Part shown: one piece after another, positions 17,749 through 26,204 of the stretch
How the letters are laid out: the number at the start of each line of letters is the position of its first letter
Numbering within the stretch: the first letter of the stretch is position 1
From: Natronomonas salina
GTDB taxonomy: Archaea; Halobacteriota; Halobacteria; Halobacteriales; Haloarculaceae
NCBI RefSeq assembly: GCF_013391105.1
Contig: NZ_CP058335.1
Location: 1,736,001 to 1,800,000, forward strand
Length of the DNA stretch: 64,000 bases
Reading direction: 5' to 3'
Translations under genes and position numbers: made by a program
Notes under the pieces: model-generated
Database searches by the model: none
Seen by the model: only the letters and a program-made list of their open reading frames with translations
Told to the model about the DNA's origin: nothing

Positions 17749-17907
17749 TCAGCAGTCTTGCGCACTCTCTTGGTAGAGATCGAGAAGCATGTTGAGTGTA
17801 TACCAGTGAGGTGTTCGTTCGTTCGGACGGCTAGCTTCGTGGACTTCAATGAAGTGTTCGTACGTCTCTACAGGGATCGCGATCGACTTACGTCCATCTG
17901 ATGGCAT
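17749..17907 (-). CDS. Small DNA-binding-like protein, 52 aa
   Basis: The frame runs from ATG 17905-17907 to TGA 17749-17751. It begins with a short strand-like segment (GRKSIAIPVETYEHFIEV) typical of the ribbon of ribbon-helix-helix or similar small repressors. Helical sequence follows (HWYTLNMLLDLYQESAQ). It lies upstream of and on the same strand as the primase operon, in the usual place for a copy-number or lysogeny-type regulator. Assignment to the ribbon-helix-helix fold is by pattern only. Confidence 0.55.
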   Translation of the reverse strand: MPSDGRKSIAIPVETYEHFIEVHEASRPNERTPHWYTLNMLLDLYQESAQDC

Positions 17908-18232
17908 GGTGTATAGGTAGGGTTGGAACGTCTGTCCACCCCGTCTAATCCGTAGTCGAAGCGCGCCCTATAAGCCGACAGACAATACTCACCTCGTCAT
18001 CGAACTGCCGACAGGGATGCTGAGTACAGACCTCTCGAATTTTCTACACGCCTGCCCCTGGTTGAAGGAACCATCGAAACAGACCTTATAAAAAACGGAC
18101 ATCAAACAACCCCCGTGTTCTCACTGCTTCCCTGGAGAGCCATTGAGCCAAGGAGAGCTAGCCACAGCGATTCGCCCTCGTCCAGGAGCTCTGTATCTCC
18201 CAGACATGGACAAGAGATTAGCGAGACCTCCG
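17908..18232. other. Spacer, no supported gene
   Basis: About 325 bases. An AT-rich CTTATAAAAAAC tract near 18084-18095 could be a TATA box for the small regulator gene on the minus strand or for plus-strand transcription. No protein-like frame was seen. Confidence 0.4.
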
Positions 18233-18640
18233 TCAGGCTTGACTATCCCGGCCCAAGCGGGCGAGCTCATGAGCGCGACCGAGCTCCTCTCGTGATACCC
18301 ACTCGAAGACGATAGTCTCAAACTCAAGAGCAAGTTTGGTAGCCTCTTGGCGGAGGGCCCGAAGGTAGGTGTCCCTCACGCGATACTCACCGTTCATTTG
18401 TCGAATCAGGAGTTCGGAATCGCTCTTCACGGTGAGATGGTCCACCCCTTTGTCACGTGCCAAGCCCAATCCTGCGATGAGGCCTCGATACTCCGCCCGG
18501 TTGTTCGTGGCCGGACCAATTGAGTCGCTCTCTGTGTAGGTCTCATCGTTCACCTGGAGTACAACACCGTAGCCCGCTGGGCCGGGGTTTCCGCTACAGG
18601 CTCCATCGATCTCGAGCACCGCCTTTGGCTCTTTAGCCAT
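18233..18640 (-). CDS. rnhA: Ribonuclease HI family protein
   Basis: It hydrolyses RNA in RNA-DNA hybrids, for example primers. The 135 residues carry the RNase H fold with catalytic residues in order: D11 in LEIDGACSGNPGPAG, E50 in NNRAEYRGL and D74 in VKSDSELLIRQMNG. The C-terminal motif WVSREELGRAHELARLG has the histidine region but not the usual Asp of 'N-x-x-AD', a variation common in archaeal RNase HI. It sits between the replication block and the defence block of the element, and removing primers made by the prim-pol is an attractive but unproven role. Confidence 0.9.
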   Translation of the reverse strand: MAKEPKAVLEIDGACSGNPGPAGYGVVLQVNDETYTESDSIGPATNNRAEYRGLIAGLGLARDKGVDHLTVKSDSELLIRQMNGEYRVRDTYLRALRQEATKLALEFETIVFEWVSREELGRAHELARLGRDSQA

Positions 18641-18850
18641 GCTAACACCTTGGAGGCTGACACGGATATATCATATCATACAACTGATAATCGATACCAC
18701 TTCCTATACCACAACCACCACTATGTGACTAACTGTCAAGGAAGAGTCGATACGCAGGAGTAAGCGATTAAGTAACTACACCGATGAATCAATCATTACT
18801 GATAGCGTTCGAACTAAGGAATGAAACGCCACCAACCCAATCACTAAGCT

Positions 18851-19063
18851 ATGATCTATGAAGGAGACAAAGTACGTGTTGATATCCCAGATAGGGATGA
18901 CCCCGATTTCAATCTCCACCGAGAAAAAGGAACCATAATAGATGTTATAGAAGATGACGCATCTGAATTCACCGGTGATGAACGAGACTCAAAACTATTC
19001 CGCGTGGAATTGGAAACGGGTGAGATAGTCGATGTTCGATGGCGTGACTTGCGACCGATCTAA
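18851..19063 (+). CDS. Small SH3/KOW-like beta-barrel protein, 70 aa
   Basis: ATG 18851 gives a compact acidic protein. Its strands follow the small-barrel pattern: GDKVRVDIPD, then EKGTIIDVIED, KLFRVELETGEIVDVRWRDLRPI. Such one-domain proteins are frequent in haloarchaeal accessory DNA. It is convergent with the restriction-methylase gene, whose stop codon begins at the very next base (19064), so the two transcripts must overlap. Function is unknown. Confidence 0.65.
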   Translation: MIYEGDKVRVDIPDRDDPDFNLHREKGTIIDVIEDDASEFTGDERDSKLFRVELETGEIVDVRWRDLRPI

Positions 19064-22000
19064 CTACGCGTCAGGTGCGATCTCCTCGTACTTCTCCAGT
19101 ACCAAGTCAAAGTACTCTTCTGTCATCCGTCGAGGGCTACGGACTTGGTGGAAGTCCTCAAGGATGAACTCCGTCTGCTCCCTCGAGAGCTCGTATGCGT
19201 GGAAGGACGCTGCATCGATCTCGGCCTGAAGACGTTCCCGCTCACCTGGGGCAGTAGCAGGCTCAATACCCCCGAGTCGAGTGCGCATCTCCTCGAACTC
19301 CTCACCGTAGCAGTTCAGTCGAGCAGACCGGTGCGAGATGAAGTCAAACCATTCGTCTCCCTCAGTGAGACGTGGCGCCTGTGATTCAGTCAATTTGTAG
19401 TATACTACAGTAGAGTCGACCTTGGTCCTCATCAGGTAGTCGAATGGGAGGCTATTCATCAATCCCAGGGCAACGAATAGTTCCTGGTCGCTGAAAATGC
19501 GCTTGTAGACCCCATGCAATGGTGTATCTGTAAGGTCATCCTCTTCGGGTTGGATTTCGTAGGGACGGAATGTTGGTGCTTTGTCGTGACACACCACGCC
19601 CTTGGGAAGCACTGTCGTGATCATAGTTCTCTCATCCGTTGAGCGGGCAATGTCTCGAAAGGCAAGGCGGTATTCAGTACAATCGAGGAGGACGTCATCC
19701 TCCCCGAGTGGCTCGTCGCGATGGTCCTCCAGCAACTCGTTGACGAACCCGATTTGGGAACCTTGCCCCTCGAAGGCGTTGTACAGTTCGCGTTTCAAGC
19801 GACGGAAGTTCTTCTCACGAATCCTCCGTTTAGCGCTGGACTCTGGGTCAGAGTCCTCCTCGACACTCCAGAACTTGGGTTCTTCCAGATCATCAAGGAA
19901 CGTTGAGTCATACATAAACTGGTAGATGTTACTGCCACCCAACACAGGGTAATCGCCATCTGTCTCACGTTCTACAAACCGATCAGTATCGCTGCCTCGA
20001 TGGAGTTCTGCATAGGGTTCCAGATACCATTCGTCATCTGAGCGTTCGCCAATCGATGGATGTGCTAAGATCGTGTGGAGTACATCCACTTCTTCCTGCG
20101 ATTGTATGTAAGGGAAGATGCGGGCCTCGGGGGAGTAGTCTCGAAGTACCCGTCGTGGAATCGTCAACGCGTCTGCATCAAACGAGTCTAAGACCTCCAT
20201 CCCAACTTGTTGGAAGATACCTCGGAGGTCCTCTGTCCGACCATCATTTTTGAATGCGATTACACCAAAGTTGTACCTCGTGTCAATTTCCGGGAATATC
20301 CCCCGGTTCTCGAATGTGACAAGCTTCGTGATTGTTGTCTCATCCAATAGATGTGTCCGCAGATCTTTCGTTGACGCACCATTGAAGATCGCCCCAGGGA
20401 GCACCTGAGCGACGTATCCACCGGATTTCGCGAGCTGGAAGATTCGTTCAAGGAAGAGTGCCGAGAGGTCGTTCTCCGTACCTTGGGTGGACCCACCGAT
20501 TGTAGGGGTCTGCATCGTGTACTCGCTAGACTCATGGAAGTACTCCGATATGATCTCGATTTCATGCTGATACTCCTCCCACTTACCTGCTATCTCGGGA
20601 TCTTCCAAGAGGTTCTCCTGACGATCTTGTTTCGCCTCGGGAAGGAGAGACCGGAAGTCCTCATCGTAACGGGAGAAAAAGTCGTCCCGTTGAGGTGTAA
20701 GGCGGTCCCAGGGAGGGTTACCGATGATGACATCGAAGCCCCCTTCGGCGTAGACCTCTGCGAACTCGAGGACCCAGTGGAACGGAGTGTACTCCTCCAG
20801 CTCATCCTCGGTGACATCACCGACGACATCCCGGAAGTCTTGGATGATTTCCTCGTCTAATTCCGCACGGTACGTCTCCAGGAGGTCCTTGGCTCGTTGT
20901 CGGTGTTCCTCTGCACGTTCCGGGAATGCGCTGTATTGCTCGTAGAGTTCGATCTCCTCGATCACCTCCTCGTAACGTGAACGAACGGTGTCTTCCGACC
21001 AACGCTCGAAAGTGGCTAGGCCGTCCTCGGTCTCCTCGGGGAAACCAACGTAACCGATGAGCGTATTCCCCTGTCGGACGTTGAAGGTGATGTTCGGCAG
21101 TGCGATCTCCTCAACGTCCAATTCCTGGAGGTCCTCTTCGCGGAGCTCGGAGATGATAGAGAGCCACAGCCGAAGCTTTCCGATTTCGACCGCTGGCTCC
21201 ATGATGTCGACGCCGTAGATGTTGTTGGCGACCGTGGTCTTCTTGAGCCGGTGTCGGCTCGGATGCGAGTCCTGCTGGGCGTAGAGCGCCTCACGGACGT
21301 TCACTAGCTCTTCCATCACCGAGGTTAGAAAGTGTCCGCTCCCCATCCCAGGGTCGACCACGTAAAACTCGTCGATCTCTGCGAGCAGTCGTGTCAATAG
21401 ATCGCCTGAGCCCGGTAGCCCGTCGATGAGCTCGTAGAGCGTTTCGTATTGATTGAGTTCAGCTTCTGGCCAGTCGCGCTCCTCTCGGAGCACGTCCTTG
21501 AAGCGTTCGGTGAGGGCTGGTCGAACCGTCTCTTCGGCACAGAAGCGCGTGATCTCACTCGGCGTGTAGTAAGCTCCTAGATCGGCGTTCTGGTCGCCAG
21601 GATCGGTCGTGAGGTAGTTGATCGTCTTCTCGAAGACACTACCGAGGACGCTCGGATCGATGTCTGTCGGGCCACCATCGGTGGAGAACCGGTAGCGTTC
21701 AAGGAGGTCAATGATGGATTCGAGCACACTGTCTCGGACGTCGAAGTCGCGCTCGTCGACCGAGGACGATCCGCCATTGAGCTCGGGTCTGAACAATCCG
21801 CCGTTCAGATACGGGATATCTGAGTAGACATCGACGCCGGTCACTTGGGGGTCTCGATCGTCTGGCTTCTCGTTGAAGACCTCGTAGAATAACGGCTCCA
21901 AGAACGTCTTGTAGAACGTCTGAGGGTATACGCCATCTTCGTAGGTATCTGTCAGTACGTCTAGAAGGTCAGAGCGGACGATTCGCTTGTCCTCGAGGAA

Positions 22001-22915
22001 CTTGATGAAGAGTAGCCGGTTCATGAGGTCGACGGAGAACAGCCGGACATCGTCTCCGTCTGCATCCTCAGGTGGGATGATGCCTTCACCGATGAGGCTC
22101 CTTGCCCGGCGTTCCTCAGCATCCTCTTCGACCCCGAAGACGATCTGGATGTAATCATCGTAGAACGCGTCGGTGATCTCCTCCTGGGTCCGTTTGATGA
22201 CTTCCCGGGCATCGTCGATAATCGCACGGAAGTTATCGAACTCGAAGGAGCGAGCCAAGGTGGCGATCAATTCCCGGTGATCCTCAGAGACAACTTCCGT
22301 TGGCGGGGCTTGTTCGGTGGTCAGGTTCTCGAACAGCCGGAGGAAGACTGGTTGGAGGTCAACCTCCTCAATCACGCTATGGCTGTACGAGTCGGGATCG
22401 TATCTGATGAAGATCCATCGGACTCCATCTGTTGCGAACCCGTAATCGCTCTCGAACTCACGTTGGCTCAACCAGCTCTTGACCTGATCGAGACCATGTC
22501 CACGATCACGGAGAGGTTTGTTGATTGGTTCGGCTTCGATGAGCAACCGGCTTGAGGCGACGCTGTCGACGTCTCGAAGGGAGACTGCGTAGTCAGCTTG
22601 CTCTCCTCGTCCTCCGGAGAATCCTCCAGCCTCGTACCCGTACTCGTCGTAATTGAGCACATCAAGGAGAGGTTCGATTACTCGGGCCTTGGTGGTGGGT
22701 TCGGGGTCGAGTTGGTCGCGTGTGAAGTCCGACCGGAGAACGTATCTACCGGGGTCGGACCGGAAGACCTCGTCCAGTGTGTCGTCGTCAATCTGCTCTC
22801 GGAGGCGCGTAATGCTCTCGTGAATCGTCTCGATGATCCGGTTCTCGTCCTCGGTGGTTACTTCGGTCTCGAACTCCGAGAAGTCAAACACTGCCTGCGT
22901 TCCTGGGGCGGACAT
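19064..22915 (-). CDS. Type IIG-like restriction enzyme/adenine methyltransferase (Eco57I family)
   Basis: A single 1283-residue protein. The N-terminal region (about 60-180) has the layout of an HsdR-N/PD-(D/E)xK nuclease with D108 and E127, but the expected Lys is Glu129 (LLIEAEPINKPL). The methyltransferase core follows: motif X GAYYTPSEI (447-455), motif I DPGMGSGHFL (521-530) and motif IV NPPW (733-736), which marks an N6-adenine enzyme. About 500 C-terminal residues would recognise DNA. It stands alone without a separate specificity subunit. A methylation-only or BREX PglX-like role is an alternative if the nuclease is dead. It is the largest cargo gene of the element. Confidence 0.88.
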   Translation of the reverse strand: MSAPGTQAVFDFSEFETEVTTEDENRIIETIHESITRLREQIDDDTLDEVFRSDPGRYVLRSDFTRDQLDPEPTTKARVIEPLLDVLNYDEYGYEAGGFSGGRGEQADYAVSLRDVDSVASSRLLIEAEPINKPLRDRGHGLDQVKSWLSQREFESDYGFATDGVRWIFIRYDPDSYSHSVIEEVDLQPVFLRLFENLTTEQAPPTEVVSEDHRELIATLARSFEFDNFRAIIDDAREVIKRTQEEITDAFYDDYIQIVFGVEEDAEERRARSLIGEGIIPPEDADGDDVRLFSVDLMNRLLFIKFLEDKRIVRSDLLDVLTDTYEDGVYPQTFYKTFLEPLFYEVFNEKPDDRDPQVTGVDVYSDIPYLNGGLFRPELNGGSSSVDERDFDVRDSVLESIIDLLERYRFSTDGGPTDIDPSVLGSVFEKTINYLTTDPGDQNADLGAYYTPSEITRFCAEETVRPALTERFKDVLREERDWPEAELNQYETLYELIDGLPGSGDLLTRLLAEIDEFYVVDPGMGSGHFLTSVMEELVNVREALYAQQDSHPSRHRLKKTTVANNIYGVDIMEPAVEIGKLRLWLSIISELREEDLQELDVEEIALPNITFNVRQGNTLIGYVGFPEETEDGLATFERWSEDTVRSRYEEVIEEIELYEQYSAFPERAEEHRQRAKDLLETYRAELDEEIIQDFRDVVGDVTEDELEEYTPFHWVLEFAEVYAEGGFDVIIGNPPWDRLTPQRDDFFSRYDEDFRSLLPEAKQDRQENLLEDPEIAGKWEEYQHEIEIISEYFHESSEYTMQTPTIGGSTQGTENDLSALFLERIFQLAKSGGYVAQVLPGAIFNGASTKDLRTHLLDETTITKLVTFENRGIFPEIDTRYNFGVIAFKNDGRTEDLRGIFQQVGMEVLDSFDADALTIPRRVLRDYSPEARIFPYIQSQEEVDVLHTILAHPSIGERSDDEWYLEPYAELHRGSDTDRFVERETDGDYPVLGGSNIYQFMYDSTFLDDLEEPKFWSVEEDSDPESSAKRRIREKNFRRLKRELYNAFEGQGSQIGFVNELLEDHRDEPLGEDDVLLDCTEYRLAFRDIARSTDERTMITTVLPKGVVCHDKAPTFRPYEIQPEEDDLTDTPLHGVYKRIFSDQELFVALGLMNSLPFDYLMRTKVDSTVVYYKLTESQAPRLTEGDEWFDFISHRSARLNCYGEEFEEMRTRLGGIEPATAPGERERLQAEIDAASFHAYELSREQTEFILEDFHQVRSPRRMTEEYFDLVLEKYEEIAPDA

Positions 22916-23128
22916 CAGTTAGACGTCCGGCGTTCTCCCTTGCAGGTCATTAAGCTACCCCCGGTTTCGGTTGGCCTCGTCATCCCGCGAAGATTGCTCC
23001 CTCGATAACACCCCCTCCGTGTTCTCCTTGCGGTGTGCTGGAACTGAGAGTATCAAGAGGAGACTCACTTTGATTCGCACTAAGGATTTATGATGTTACC
23101 AGGTACATTGGGAGCAAAGGGTCGGGGG

Positions 23129-23551
23129 ATGACTGATATATCATCGGAGGTCATGGAGAGCCTCTATCGTGAAGAGAAGATCTTAGCGGAGGATGTCTCT
23201 TGGGACCACCGCTTCGATGCGAGGTACAGTTTGAATGCCCTGGTACATGCGATAGAGAGCGATGCTGTTCTGACCGTACGAGGAGAGATCTGGGAGAAAG
23301 GGTATAGCTTCTCTCTGCACTACAGGAACAACATCATACGGCTTTGGGACTTCAACGACCATCACCAGGGCATCGAAGGTGGCCATAAACATCCGTATAC
23401 ACCAGATGCGGAGTATGGGGAGCCGTATCCAGTAGACGATGTGTCTACTTCCGACGTGAACCAAGCGCTTATTGACTTCCTTGAAGAATGCACAATAAGG
23501 CACGAGGACGCTACCATCGACGAAATCAGGGGGATTGAGGACTATGTTTGA
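23129..23551 (+). CDS. TumE-like (DUF6516-type) protein, putative toxin half of a pair
   Basis: The frame is open from 23090. I prefer ATG 23129 (MTDISSEVMESLYREE, 140 residues) because the residues before it look non-coding. The core SLHYRNNIIRLWDFNDHHQG followed by GHKHPYTPD resembles the RYDN...HxH pattern of TumE/DUF6516 toxins, where a small His-rich strand-turn motif closes the fold. The gene overlaps the next one by 8 bases (ATGTTTGA), the tight coupling typical of toxin-antitoxin pairs. Family assignment is by motif memory and is moderate. Confidence 0.5.
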   Translation: MTDISSEVMESLYREEKILAEDVSWDHRFDARYSLNALVHAIESDAVLTVRGEIWEKGYSFSLHYRNNIIRLWDFNDHHQGIEGGHKHPYTPDAEYGEPYPVDDVSTSDVNQALIDFLEECTIRHEDATIDEIRGIEDYV

Positions 23552-24311
23552 CTGTACTGACACCATTCGTCCGGCGCTCGAGGACGCACTCGATGCCTTC
23601 GAGATCGAGCGTGATGATAACAGTTGTCGAGTCCTCACCCCCTTCCAGCAGCAAAACGGTGACCTCGTGCGACTCTGGATTCAACCGAAAGCTGGTGATC
23701 AGCTACTCATTCGAGACTACGGAGAGACCTTCGCTATGCTGGAGCTCTATGGCGTGAATCCAAAGTCCGACGCGAACAAGCCCCGTGTTCGAACCATCAA
23801 GAAGCGCTTCAATCTGGTCGATGGATTCGAGGGTGAAATCGCTGCTATCTCTCCCTCAGCTGAGCTAGGGCATCGAATTGTGGATGTGATTCAGGCAGTT
23901 CAGGCGGTCTCGTATCTGATATACACTCACCAAACCAAGCAACCGTCTCGGTTTAGAACAACTGTATCCGAGTACTTGGAAGGAGTTGGGTACGACTACA
24001 AATCACCCGCTGAAGTCCAGGGTGCTACTGAACCTCGCGAGTTCGATATTGGAATCAATCATCGTGAGCCAATGGTCCTATTGGATACCGTGCATTCGAA
24101 GCGTCCGTATCTATTGCGTCAACAGGTTGACCGCGTGAAACTCAATTGGTGGGAGATCCAAGACACGGACTATTCCCACGGTGCGATAATAGACGATGTT
24201 GATGGACTATATGAGGACGAGATAGTAGACCAGTTAACGGACTCTCTGGACTATTGTTTCCGCTGGTCTAATAAAGAAGAGATCACCCAGGAGATCCCTG
24301 TCAAAGCGTAA
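23544..24311 (+). CDS. DUF1828-domain protein, partner of the TumE-like protein
   Basis: The 255 residues start from ATG 23544, which lies within the last codons of the upstream gene. The N-terminal 90 residues match the DUF1828 pattern: SCRVLTPFQQQNGDLVRLWI, then QLLIRDYGETFAMLELYGV. A helical linker and a C-terminal alpha/beta part (DUF1829-like: FDIGINHREPMVLLDTVHSK) follow. Proteins of this type occur beside restriction and toxin-antitoxin genes. It is the last gene of the element, about 245 bases from the tRNA. Whether it neutralises the upstream product or acts on its own cannot be told from sequence. Confidence 0.6.
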   Translation: MFDCTDTIRPALEDALDAFEIERDDNSCRVLTPFQQQNGDLVRLWIQPKAGDQLLIRDYGETFAMLELYGVNPKSDANKPRVRTIKKRFNLVDGFEGEIAAISPSAELGHRIVDVIQAVQAVSYLIYTHQTKQPSRFRTTVSEYLEGVGYDYKSPAEVQGATEPREFDIGINHREPMVLLDTVHSKRPYLLRQQVDRVKLNWWEIQDTDYSHGAIIDDVDGLYEDEIVDQLTDSLDYCFRWSNKEEITQEIPVKA

Positions 24312-24556
24312 TCTCTCGGTCCTCCTATCTTCACAGGTTGTGACAGTCGTCTTCTCTTGGGGGCGGAACCAGCCGATGGATGTCGATCCCCGGTAGCTTT
24401 TTGACCCTCATCCTCGGAATAGTTATCACGATGCACGGCCGGCAGGGGGTGCGTTTCAAAATGTGGCGCGACTGTAACCAGCGGGCCCCCAGCTGCCAAA
24501 AAGGCTGTCAAGGCAACATAGAGCCTTCCCTTGATTACGAAACGAGTAAAATTATG

Positions 24557-24576
24557 ACGAGCCCGACGGGATTTGA
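24557..24576 (+). repeat. Right attachment repeat, inside tRNA-Arg
   Basis: Twenty bases are identical to 10319-10338. All but the first base lie inside the tRNA gene (discriminator, 3' acceptor strand, part of the T arm), so integration keeps the tRNA intact. Confidence 0.85.
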
Positions 24577-24630
24577 ACCCGCGACATCTTGGTCCGGAAC
24601 CAAGCACTCTGTCCACTGAGCTACGGGCTC
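24558..24630 (-). tRNA. tRNA-Arg, anticodon CCG
   Basis: Read on the minus strand, it folds as a full cloverleaf of 73 bases. The acceptor stem pairs GAGCCCG with CGGGCTC. The D stem is GCTC/GAGT, the anticodon stem is CTTGG/CCAAG with loop TTCCGGA and anticodon CCG, and the T arm is GCGGG-TTCAAAT-CCCGT. The discriminator is G and CCA is not encoded. It serves CGG arginine codons. Its 3' end is the integration target of the 14.3-kb element on its left. Confidence 0.95.
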
Positions 24631-24654
24631 CTACCAGTTCGTATCCCGGGCGCC

Positions 24655-24662
24655 GATAAAAC
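24655..24662 (-). promoter_or_regulatory. TATA box of tRNA-Arg
   Basis: On the minus strand the sequence GTTTTATCG lies about 28 bases before the tRNA 5' end, the spacing expected of an archaeal promoter. It lies outside the integrated element and so is unaffected by integration. Confidence 0.6.
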
Positions 24663-24722
24663 GGTTGTGACACGCCGGCGGCAATCCCACCCTTAATCCG
24701 GCCCCGCCACATTAGCTCTAGT

Positions 24723-24962
24723 ATGGATTATACGCTCCAGTACTACGATCTCGTCCTCGTGGCGATCATCGGTTCGATCGCTCTCGGCGGCGCCATCGGG
24801 GCCCTCACCCCGATCGCGATGCCCTTCGCCATCGTCCTCCTCGGCGCCGTCGCGATCGCCTTCATGGGCCACGCGATGTTCGTCAACGGTCCGGTCGACG
24901 ACTTCGAGGACCTCACCCAGGAGGTCGACGAGAACCCGATCAACCCCGGGCTACTCGACTAA
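24723..24962 (+). CDS. Two-span membrane protein, 79 aa
   Basis: ATG 24723. Two glycine/alanine-rich hydrophobic helices (LVLVAIIGSIALGGAIGAL, about 10-28, and MPFAIVLLGAVAIAFMGHAM, about 33-52) precede an acidic tail ending NPINPGLLD. A TTAATCC motif about 30 bases upstream may be its TATA box. High GC and codon use fit the core chromosome. This is the first gene to the right of the integrated element. No named family is recognised. Confidence 0.7.
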   Translation: MDYTLQYYDLVLVAIIGSIALGGAIGALTPIAMPFAIVLLGAVAIAFMGHAMFVNGPVDDFEDLTQEVDENPINPGLLD

Positions 24963-25051
24963 CGGTCCACGAAGCACGCACCGAACGACACCGAGTCGGA
25001 ATACCGATCTCGCAGCGAGAAAACGACGCGCAGAATTCTATCGACAGTCGA

Positions 25052-25636
25052 TTACGGCGATTCGCCGGTCTCCAGCGTCAGGTCGGACTTCGGATAGGCG
25101 ACACACGTCAGCGTGTAGCCCTCGTCGAGCTCGGGTTCGCCGAGCATCTGGTTGGTGTGGTGTTCGACGTAGTCCTCGGCGTTGCCGCCGTCGGTGATGT
25201 GGCCGGCACACGAGATGCACTGGCCTTCACGACACGCGTAGGGGAGGTCCCAGCCCTCGTCCTCGCCGGCCTCCAGCAGCGTCTCGTTCTCCTGGACCTC
25301 GACGGTCTCGCCCTCCTTGACGTACTCGACCTCGAAGACCTCGGCCTCGTCGTCGGGGATCGCCGCCGGACTGTCGTCGCCGGATTCGCCCTCCGCGAGT
25401 TCGCCCTCGCCTTCGCCCCCGGCGCCGCCGACGGCGGCGACCGCGCCGCCGCCACCGATCGACCGGTTGCCCGGCTCGGGGAAGTCGGTCTCGGGGACCG
25501 TCTCCGCGCGCCGCTCGAGGACGTCCTGGGAGATGTCCTCGCGGGGCGTCCACTCGGAGCCCTTCGAGTAGTGCAGGACGACCGCAGCGAGCGTCAGCAA
25601 CGCCCCGCCAGCGATTCCCACTGTCGTAGCAGCCAT
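25052..25636 (-). CDS. Membrane-anchored 2Fe-2S ferredoxin
   Basis: This plant-type 2Fe-2S electron carrier has 194 residues from ATG 25636. Residues 3-22 form a hydrophobic anchor, and about 60 residues of Gly/Glu-rich linker follow. The ferredoxin domain (about 100-190) has ligands C135, C140 and C143 (PYACREGQCISC) and C178 (LTCVAYP). The anchored domain should sit at the membrane face, passing electrons to a membrane or soluble enzyme. A frame extending to 25825 has no credible N-terminus and runs into the IS element. The IS200/IS605 element begins about 48 bases upstream of its start, possibly disturbing the promoter. Confidence 0.92.
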   Translation of the reverse strand: MAATTVGIAGGALLTLAAVVLHYSKGSEWTPREDISQDVLERRAETVPETDFPEPGNRSIGGGGAVAAVGGAGGEGEGELAEGESGDDSPAAIPDDEAEVFEVEYVKEGETVEVQENETLLEAGEDEGWDLPYACREGQCISCAGHITDGGNAEDYVEHHTNQMLGEPELDEGYTLTCVAYPKSDLTLETGESP

Positions 25637-25814
25637 ATCGGGTGGTTCGGACAGCCCCCTCAATAGCGTTGTGATAGAGTTACGAGCGCATACCCCCTCT
25701 TCAGGCGGGGTCAAGTGGATAATAGCGTACACCCCCACCGACGACGGCACGACTGGATTTTCCACCGATTCACCGTCAATATTAGATACCAACACTCCAT
25801 ACTGTGCAACACGG

Positions 25815-26204
25815 ATGAAGACCACACGGCACGCGACCTACAACCTCAACTACCACATAGTGTGGTTGCCGAAGTACCGCAACTCGGTACTCGCCAACGA
25901 GGTTGCAGACCGTGTGCGAACCATCCTCCACGAAATAGCCGACGACAAGGGTTTGGAGATACTCAACCTCACCGTTCAGCCCGACCACATTCACCTCTTC
26001 ATCAGTAGTCCGCCGAAAAACGCCCCCTCGCTTCTCGCCAATTGGTTCAAAGGGATTTCCTCGCGAAAATACAATCACCGCTACGCGGACAACGACGGTG
26101 AGAAGATTCGATGGACGCGGGGCTACTACGCAGGAACAGCAGGCAGCGTCTCCAGCGAGACAGTCAAGAACTACATCCAACGTCACGAGGCGGACGAGTC
26201 GTGA
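25815..26204 (+). CDS. tnpA: IS200-type Y1 transposase TnpA
   Basis: This HUH single-strand transposase cuts and rejoins the hairpin ends of the element. ATG 25815 gives 129 residues, the usual family size. The HUH motif is HIH at 58-60 (QPDHIHLFIS), and the catalytic tyrosine is Y120 in ETVKNYIQRH. The conserved N-terminal YHIVWLPKYR is also present. The stop overlaps the GTG start of tnpB. A longer in-frame reading from 25671 crosses the left end hairpin and is rejected. All catalytic residues are intact. Confidence 0.95.
   Translation: MKTTRHATYNLNYHIVWLPKYRNSVLANEVADRVRTILHEIADDKGLEILNLTVQPDHIHLFISSPPKNAPSLLANWFKGISSRKYNHRYADNDGEKIRWTRGYYAGTAGSVSSETVKNYIQRHEADES

Larger units (their letters stand above)
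10319..24576. mobile_element. Integrative element in tRNA-Arg(CCG), about 14.3 kb
   Basis: The boundaries are an exact 20-base direct repeat at 10319-10338 and 24557-24576. The right copy is the 3' acceptor/T-arm end of an intact tRNA-Arg gene. A tyrosine recombinase begins 215 bases inside the left copy. Between them lie a prim-pol primase, RNase H, a small DNA-binding-like protein, HNH and lipoprotein genes, and a restriction-methylase plus toxin-antitoxin-like pair next to the tRNA. I see no capsid, portal, spike or type IV secretion gene, which argues for an integrative plasmid or satellite and not a complete provirus. Gene content and composition differ from the GC-rich DNA to the right. 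Confidence 0.82.

Noticed and set aside
9607-24311. A complete BREX defence system
   Set aside because: Only a C-terminal BrxL fragment is present. The large methyltransferase has a nuclease-like N-terminal domain, and no BrxA, BrxB, BrxC or PglZ is seen.
10319-24576. A complete provirus
   Set aside because: No capsid, spike, portal, terminase or packaging ATPase could be recognised. The replication and defence genes alone do not show a virus.
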